DNA from: Maniola hyperantus
Taxonomy: Eukaryota; Arthropoda; Insecta; Lepidoptera; Nymphalidae
Assembly (NCBI RefSeq): GCF_902806685.2
Contig: NC_048553.1
Span: 12,939,440 to 13,003,439 of the forward strand
Reading direction: 5' to 3'
Length of the DNA: 64,000 bases
Position 1 is the first letter of the stretch. Every line of letters starts with the position of its first letter. Of this stretch, positions 59,783 to 64,000 are shown one piece after another. The position numbers were made by a program, and so were the translations under genes. The notes beneath the pieces were generated by a model. The model made no database searches. It was not told where the DNA came from and saw nothing but the letters and a program-made list of their open reading frames with translations.

Positions 59783-60376
59783 TTTTATTAAGGTTCCGTA
59801 GACGAATGACAAAAAACGGAACCCTTATAGATTCGTCATGTCTGTCTATCTGTCTGTCTGTCCGTCCATATGTCACAGCCACTTTTCTCCGAAACTATAA
59901 GAGCTATACTGTTGAAACTTGGTAAGTAGATGTATTCTGTGAACCGCATTAAGATTTTTACACAAAAATAGAAAAAAAAAAACAATAAACTTTGGGGTTC
60001 CCCATACTTAGAACTTTTTTTATCAAACCCATATTATGTGTACATCTATGGATAGGTCTTCAAAAATGAAATTGAGGTTTCTAATATAATTTTTTTCTGA
60101 ATTTTTTTTTCTCAAAACTGAATAGTTTGCGCGAGAGACACTTTCAAAGTGGTAAAATATGTCCCCCCCCTGTAACTTCTAAAATAAGAGAATGATAAAA
60201 CTAAATAAAATATATGATGTACATTACCAATTACCATGCAAACTTCCACCGAAAATTGGTTTGAACGAGATCTACTAAGTAGTTTTTGATTTATCGCGCA
60301 AAATGTCGATAAAATACGATTGTACTACGGAACCCTCAGTTTGCGAGTCTGATTCGCACTTGGCCGGTTTTTAATT
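59783..60376 (+). repeat. GGTTCCG repeat, long variant
   Basis: AAGGTTCCGTAGACGAATGA start, GAACCCTTATAGATTCGTCA, the AACTTTGGGGTTCCCCATAC block shared with 1,140-1,378, and GCACTTGGCCGGTTTTTAAT end. About 200 bp longer than the usual copies. Confidence 0.7.
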
Positions 60377-60411
60377 AATATAAATTATGGCGCAAACTGA
60401 AAACTAGCGCT

Positions 60412-60578
60412 GAGCATTGTGAGCATTGTGAGCATTGTGAGCATTGTGAGCATTGTGAGCATTGTGAGCATTGTGAGCATTGTGAGCATTGTGAGCATTG
60501 TGAGCATTGTGAGCATTGTGAGCATTGTGAGCATTGTGAGCATTGTGAGCATTGTGAGCATTGTGAGCATTGTGAGCA
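60412..60578. repeat. (GTGAGCATT)n nonanucleotide array, about 18 units
   Basis: Perfect 9-bp repeats. Because the unit is a multiple of three, all six frames stay open through it and give artificial peptides (repeated SIV or MLT); these are not genes. Confidence 0.95.
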
Positions 60579-60709
60579 GTGCTCGCCTGCTCGGCTATGC
60601 TGAGTTTGTGACCTATTGCTTATTTTTAGTTTTTAGTTTAGATATATTAGATAAAAACATTGTAAATACCTAGCAATAATGAAAACAATAAAGCATAGAT
60701 AAACTGTTA

Positions 60710-60938
60710 TCTAAATATACATATAAAAGGAAAAGGTGACTGACTGACTAACTGACTGACCTATCAACGTACAGCTCAAAATACTGGACGGATCGGGCTG
60801 AAATTTGCAGATTGTAGGTAGCTATTATGACGTAGGCATCCGCTAAGAAAAGATTTTTAAAATCCAACGCCGAAGGGGGTGAAATAGGGGTTTGAAATTT
60901 GTGTAGTCCACGCGAACGATGTCGCGAGCATAAGCTAG
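60710..60938 (+). mobile_element. Hel-A Helitron, complete
   Basis: A|TCTAAATATACATATAAA to GCGAGCATAAGCTAG|T; both termini and flanks intact. Confidence 0.88.
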
Positions 60939-60944
60939 TATATT

Positions 60945-61190
60945 ATATTTATAATACTGATCAGAGCCAAAATACCTTTTTCAGTAAAAAAGTTTAATCC
61001 TGTCTTTGTATAAAATTTTCAATTTGTGTGGACCTTTTTACAGATTAGGCACTTTTGTGTGGACCTACAGCCCACACGGTCAAATATCAAGGGGTCATTA
61101 AGATATTATTAAAGCCACAAAAGATTCCTACCCCTGTTTTGTATCAAAAGAATTTTCCTCTGTTTAAAAATATGTAAAGCAATGTCAAAT
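60945..61190. other. no feature recognised
   Basis: Contains GTGTGGACC twice. Nothing else noted. Confidence 0.3.
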
Positions 61191-61436
61191 TATCATCATC
61201 ACTATCAACCCATCGCTGACCTGCGGAACAGGAGTCTCCTCTCAGAATGAGAAGGATTTTGCCATAGTCCATCACGCTGGGCAAGTGCGAATTGGCTTGA
61301 CTTCACACACGATTTTTCCTCACTATGTTTTCCTTCACCGTTATAGTAACTATTTTATTTGCACAAAACGCAAATATTTCCGAAAAGATAGAGGTGCGTG
61401 CCCGGGATCAAACCCCCGACCTTCCGAATAGAAGGC
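61191..61436 (-). mobile_element. SINE-1 (tRNA-derived)
   Basis: Complement of the family: ATCATCATCACTATCAACCC tail, CAGAATGAGAAGGATTTTGC, AGAGGTGCGTGCCCGGGATC and CCCCCGACCTTCCGAATAG at the head. Confidence 0.8.
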
Positions 61437-61715
61437 GGTCTCTTTGTTACGTAATCCCGGTACAAATGACAGAGATAAAATCTCAATGTTAACGCTGCCT
61501 ATTTTGAGCCACCATTCACCAACCAATCACAAGCATGTTTTCAAAAAACATTCGCAAGTCAATTCGAAAATGTTAAAAAAACATTCGAAATTCAATTGAA
61601 AACATAGTTTCGTTTGTGTAATCGGTTGGTAACTCAAAATGGTTAACGCCCACTGAGATTTTCGTCTCTGTCATTTGTATGGAATTACATAACAGAGAGA
61701 GCACTTTAAGAGAGA
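61437..61715. mobile_element. CTATCC-family fold-back MITE
   Basis: TTACGTAATCCCGGTACAAA at the left and TTTGTATGGAATTACATAAC at the right, with CCACCATTCACCAACCAATC inside; the outermost ends are missing. Confidence 0.6.
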
Positions 61716-62023
61716 GAACTTCTTTTCATGAATAGAGTACCTATAGAAATCGCGTGGTTTCTTCGCCGTTTGAACTAGTTCTAACTAGTTATTGCGATTC
61801 AAAGTCGAGTACAAGTTTTAATGAGCAACTGCAAGCATCAAGTGTAGTAGTGAGTGTACCTATTGACATTTACTGTACTTCTTAACTACTGCATGGAAAC
61901 TTGATGGATTAGTTCGGAAGGTAAACATACCTACTTGTACAAAATGTTCATGGATGGCGGTAATCACTTAGCATCGGGTGACCCGCCTGCTTGTTTGCTC
62001 GCCATTTTTATTTAAAAAAAAAC

Positions 62024-62195
62024 TTGACCGGTAAACTTGATCGTGTATGGCCAGCGTAAAACGGAATTTACAATACGAAAACAATCGGAACATCTCATCT
62101 TGTAAAACGTTCCGTAACTTAACACCGCAGAATTAATTGGATAATCTGATTGAATTCACCGACGGACCGCTCCGGCACGGTAATGCCATTTTTTT
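62024..62195. repeat. direct repeat, left copy
   Basis: ACTTGACCGGTAAACTTGAT, CGTGTATGGCCAGCGTAAAA, AAACGTTCCGTAACTTAACA to GACCGCTCCGGCACGGTAAT recur at 62,702-62,930. Confidence 0.8.
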
Positions 62196-62591
62196 TCCGT
62201 TCGGGGAGGAGGAAAATCCTCATGGATGCCTCCGGCATGCCCGGCTCCAACACAATGGCCTACGGACTAAAAAACCTCCTCCCCCCCCTCCGCTCTATCT
62301 TTCAGGTAAAACCTTTGCATTGCATCTGAAAGATGGCTGTCTTTACAGTTTAGGCTTTATCTTTTTTCTGCCTATCCCATTCATCCGAGATTCTTCTTTT
62401 AATAATAGCACGCAACATTTCAGTGCATGCATTCCACTGTGATTCGCTTGAGAGCATACGATGCCATGTTTTATGTTTTGCGTACTCGGTAGTGAGCCGA
62501 CGATAGATTGATCATGATGATGATGTATGGGAAATAAATGTAAAAATTAACATAGTGCTCTCCATCGCAACACAGAGGTCGTCAAACCTGA

Positions 62592-62732
62592 TCATACACG
62601 ATCAAGTTTATGTCAAGTTTGGATTGGCCTTGAAACGGCACCCAGTCAACTAATAGCCATACAACGTCAAGTTTATTGGATGCCGCTTCAAATCTACTGC
62701 AAACTTGACCGGTAAACTTGATCGTGTATGGC
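62592..62732. mobile_element. CCATACACGATCAAG fold-back
   Basis: CATACACGATCAAGTTTATG with TCAAGTTT pairs with AAACTTGACCGGTAAACTTG and ATCGTGTATGG. Likely a small MITE overlapping the start of the right direct repeat. Confidence 0.6.
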
Positions 62733-62930
62733 CAGCGTAAAACAGAATTTACAGTATGAAAACAACAATCCGGAACAAGCTCATCTTGTAAAACGTTCCG
62801 TAACTTAAAACCGCAGAATTAATTGGATAATCTGATTGAATTCACCGCCGGACCGCCCCGGCACCCGGCACCCGGCACCCGGCACCCGGCACCCGGCACC
62901 CGGCACCCGGCACGGTCACGCCATGTTTTA
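62702..62930. repeat. direct repeat, right copy, with expanded CACCCGG run
   Basis: Same as 62,024-62,195, but GGCACGG has expanded to about eight CACCCGG units (62,860-62,915). Confidence 0.8.
62860..62915. repeat. (CACCCGG)n heptanucleotide array
   Basis: About eight perfect units; the left copy of the duplicated segment has only one GGCACGG at the same place. Confidence 0.9.
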
Positions 62931-63117
62931 TTTATGCCAGCCCCAAAATAATCGGGTTGACACGGAAGCTACCGTATTACGTTTAAAAACCCAATTATTT
63001 TAATAACTTAAGCGTTTTAATAATAGTTAAAAGCTGAAAAATATGTATATCGGACGTTTTCAGGGTTCTTTACCCAAAGGGTGCCATAGGGACCTTTTAT
63101 TTAAATTTATATAGACT

Positions 63118-63195
63118 AGCGCTTGGCTGCAATCAGACCTGGTGGCAAGTGATGATGCAGCCGAAGATGGAGCGCGCTTGCCTAGAACATGCCTA
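63118..63195 (-). mobile_element. SINE-2-like tail fragment
   Basis: GGCTGCAATCAGACCTGGTG and GCAAGTGATGATGCAGCCGA resemble the GCAATCTCACCTGATGGTAA / GTGATGATGCAGTCTAAGAT part of SINE-2. Confidence 0.5.
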
Positions 63196-63257
63196 TTCAC
63201 TCTTGACTTGAAGGTACCCATATTATAATTGGAGGGAAAAACTGATGCTGGACCCTA

Positions 63258-63354
63258 CACCCTTCTTCTTTCTTTCTTTCTTCGCTCTGGGCTGGTTTCC
63301 GCACTTAAACGTTTCCGTCTGTTGTGCGTGCATTGCCCCTCCCCGCTGAAGTCT
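63258..63354 (-). mobile_element. 3' UTR and (GAAA)n tail of the LINE
   Basis: After the ORF stop (reading the minus strand) there is a short untranslated stretch ending in repeats of GAAA, seen on the plus strand as TTCTTTCTTTCTTTC at about 63,263-63,281. This marks the 3' end of the LINE insertion. Confidence 0.6.
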
Positions 63355-64000
63355 TCACTCCAGCCATCCAAGCTCACTCCAGAAGCCGAGTAGACCGCCC
63401 AGGTTGCCGAGGGCTTCATGGAATGAGGTCGGGGAACCCAAATGGCGTTCGCGTTGTTCTGCTACGCCCGTGCACTCTAGGACCACGTGCGTCGGTGTTT
63501 CGTCGACCTCCATGCATGCCCTGCACAAAGGACTGTCGGTAACACCTATAACGAAAAGGTGTTTGTTTAGTGGGCTATGCCCTGTTATGAGTCCCACCAC
63601 CTTCCTAAGTTTACCTCTGTCCAGGCGGAGTAGTTTGTTAGTTTGCCGTTTGTCTATGTTGGGGAAAGCCTCTTTGGCTTGCCTGCAGTCTGTTGTGTTT
63701 GCCCATAGTTGGGAATGCTCTTTTAGTGTTAGTTCATGCAACCAGGTTTTATACTCACTGAAGGGTATGGGAACAATAGGTTCTGGCCCGATCACCTTCA
63801 ATGTCGTAGCCTTTCGTGCTAGTGCGTCGGCCGCCTCGTTTCCCTGGTCTCCATCATGTCCTTTGACCCACCTTAGGGTGATGTCGTTTGACATGGCGAG
63901 TGTTTCCAGAGTCTTGTGGCAGTCTTGTATGAGTTGTGAGGTCGTCGAGAATCTAGCCAAGGCTTTAAGAGCAGCTTGGCTATCTGAGTTAATGTTAATT
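63355..64000 (-). CDS. non-LTR retrotransposon ORF2, C-terminal RNase H part (runs off window)
   Basis: The reverse-strand frame is open from the window edge to a stop at 63,355-63,357. It starts with INSDSQAALKALA (RNase H Asp motif), continues with LRWVKGHDGDQGNEAADALA (the His/Asp end of RNase H), and ends with a Cys/His segment around CRACMEVDETPTHVVLECTG like those after RNase H in Jockey/R1/LOA-type LINE polymerases. The reverse transcriptase itself would lie beyond 64,000. The frame is unbroken in this window, so the copy may be fairly young. Confidence 0.85.
   Translation of the reverse strand, partial: ININSDSQAALKALARFSTTSQLIQDCHKTLETLAMSNDITLRWVKGHDGDQGNEAADALARKATTLKVIGPEPIVPIPFSEYKTWLHELTLKEHSQLWANTTDCRQAKEAFPNIDKRQTNKLLRLDRGKLRKVVGLITGHSPLNKHLFVIGVTDSPLCRACMEVDETPTHVVLECTGVAEQRERHLGSPTSFHEALGNLGGLLGFWSELGWLE

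Noticed and set aside
60385..60673. Open frames of repeated Ser-Ile-Val and Met-Leu-Thr
   Set aside because: They are the translation of a 9-bp tandem repeat, which keeps every frame open. No start context, splice signal or domain supports a gene.
62137..62442. 101-codon frame as a small gene
   Set aside because: It covers the duplicated segment and a poly-Pro run from a C-rich stretch. The second copy of the segment does not keep the frame.
1..64000. A bacterial-type defence or biosynthesis cluster
   Set aside because: No prokaryotic genes, operons or ribosome binding sites are present. The window is insect nuclear DNA with one split gene and mobile elements.

Overview
This is nuclear DNA from an insect, almost certainly a moth or butterfly. 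The sequence has GT-AG introns, a split neuronal-type receptor gene, and a very dense load of short repeats of kinds typical of Lepidoptera: Helitrons ending in CTAG, tRNA-derived SINEs with GATGAT tails, RTE-type LINE scraps and fold-back MITEs. There is no bacterial-style gene organisation, CRISPR array, rRNA gene or genuine tRNA gene.

Host gene (4,943-26,760, + strand). Eight exons join in frame to give the last 390 residues of a Sidestep (Side) family cell-surface receptor: one Ig domain (exons 1-2), one fibronectin type III domain (exons 3-4), a transmembrane helix (exon 5) and a cytoplasmic tail (exons 5-8) ending in Ser-Cys-Ile, a possible class I PDZ ligand. Earlier Ig domains must lie left of the window. 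All seven splice junctions keep frame (intron phases 2,1,0,1,2,1,0). I did not recognise another host gene; 26.8-64 kb is 3' UTR or intergenic sequence full of repeats.

Young retrotransposon (17,106-23,464, + strand). A complete BEL/Pao LTR element sits in the intron before exon 7. It has two 374-bp LTRs that differ at one base by my reading, a 5-bp target duplication (ATATC), and one uninterrupted 1,772-codon gag-pol frame with DUF1759/gag, zinc-binding, protease, RT (YMDD), RNase H and integrase (D, D, E) regions. It ends 94 bp before exon 7.

Repeat landscape. Two short-repeat families (called Hel-A and Hel-B here) can be shown to be non-autonomous Helitrons. They start with TC, end in CTAG after a small hairpin, and insert between A and T. 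One pair of repeats in this window even gives the empty and the filled site. Other elements are tRNA-derived SINEs (three types), LINE 3' ends with pentanucleotide tails, RTE-type LINE fragments, a LINE RNase H-domain fragment running off the right end (63,355-64,000, - strand), many fold-back MITEs, an LTR fragment (45.5 kb) and long microsatellites. Most exons have a transposable element within about 10-100 bp of a splice site.

The most striking oddities are a perfect 438-bp palindrome (52,289-52,728), exon 6 lying between inverted copies of one LINE end, an intact BEL element with a consensus splice donor in its LTR just upstream of exon 7, a hAT-type MITE carrying a perfect 129-bp internal duplication, and a poly(A)-tailed retroposed sequence inside a Helitron. 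I found no convincing new enzymatic or defence system.
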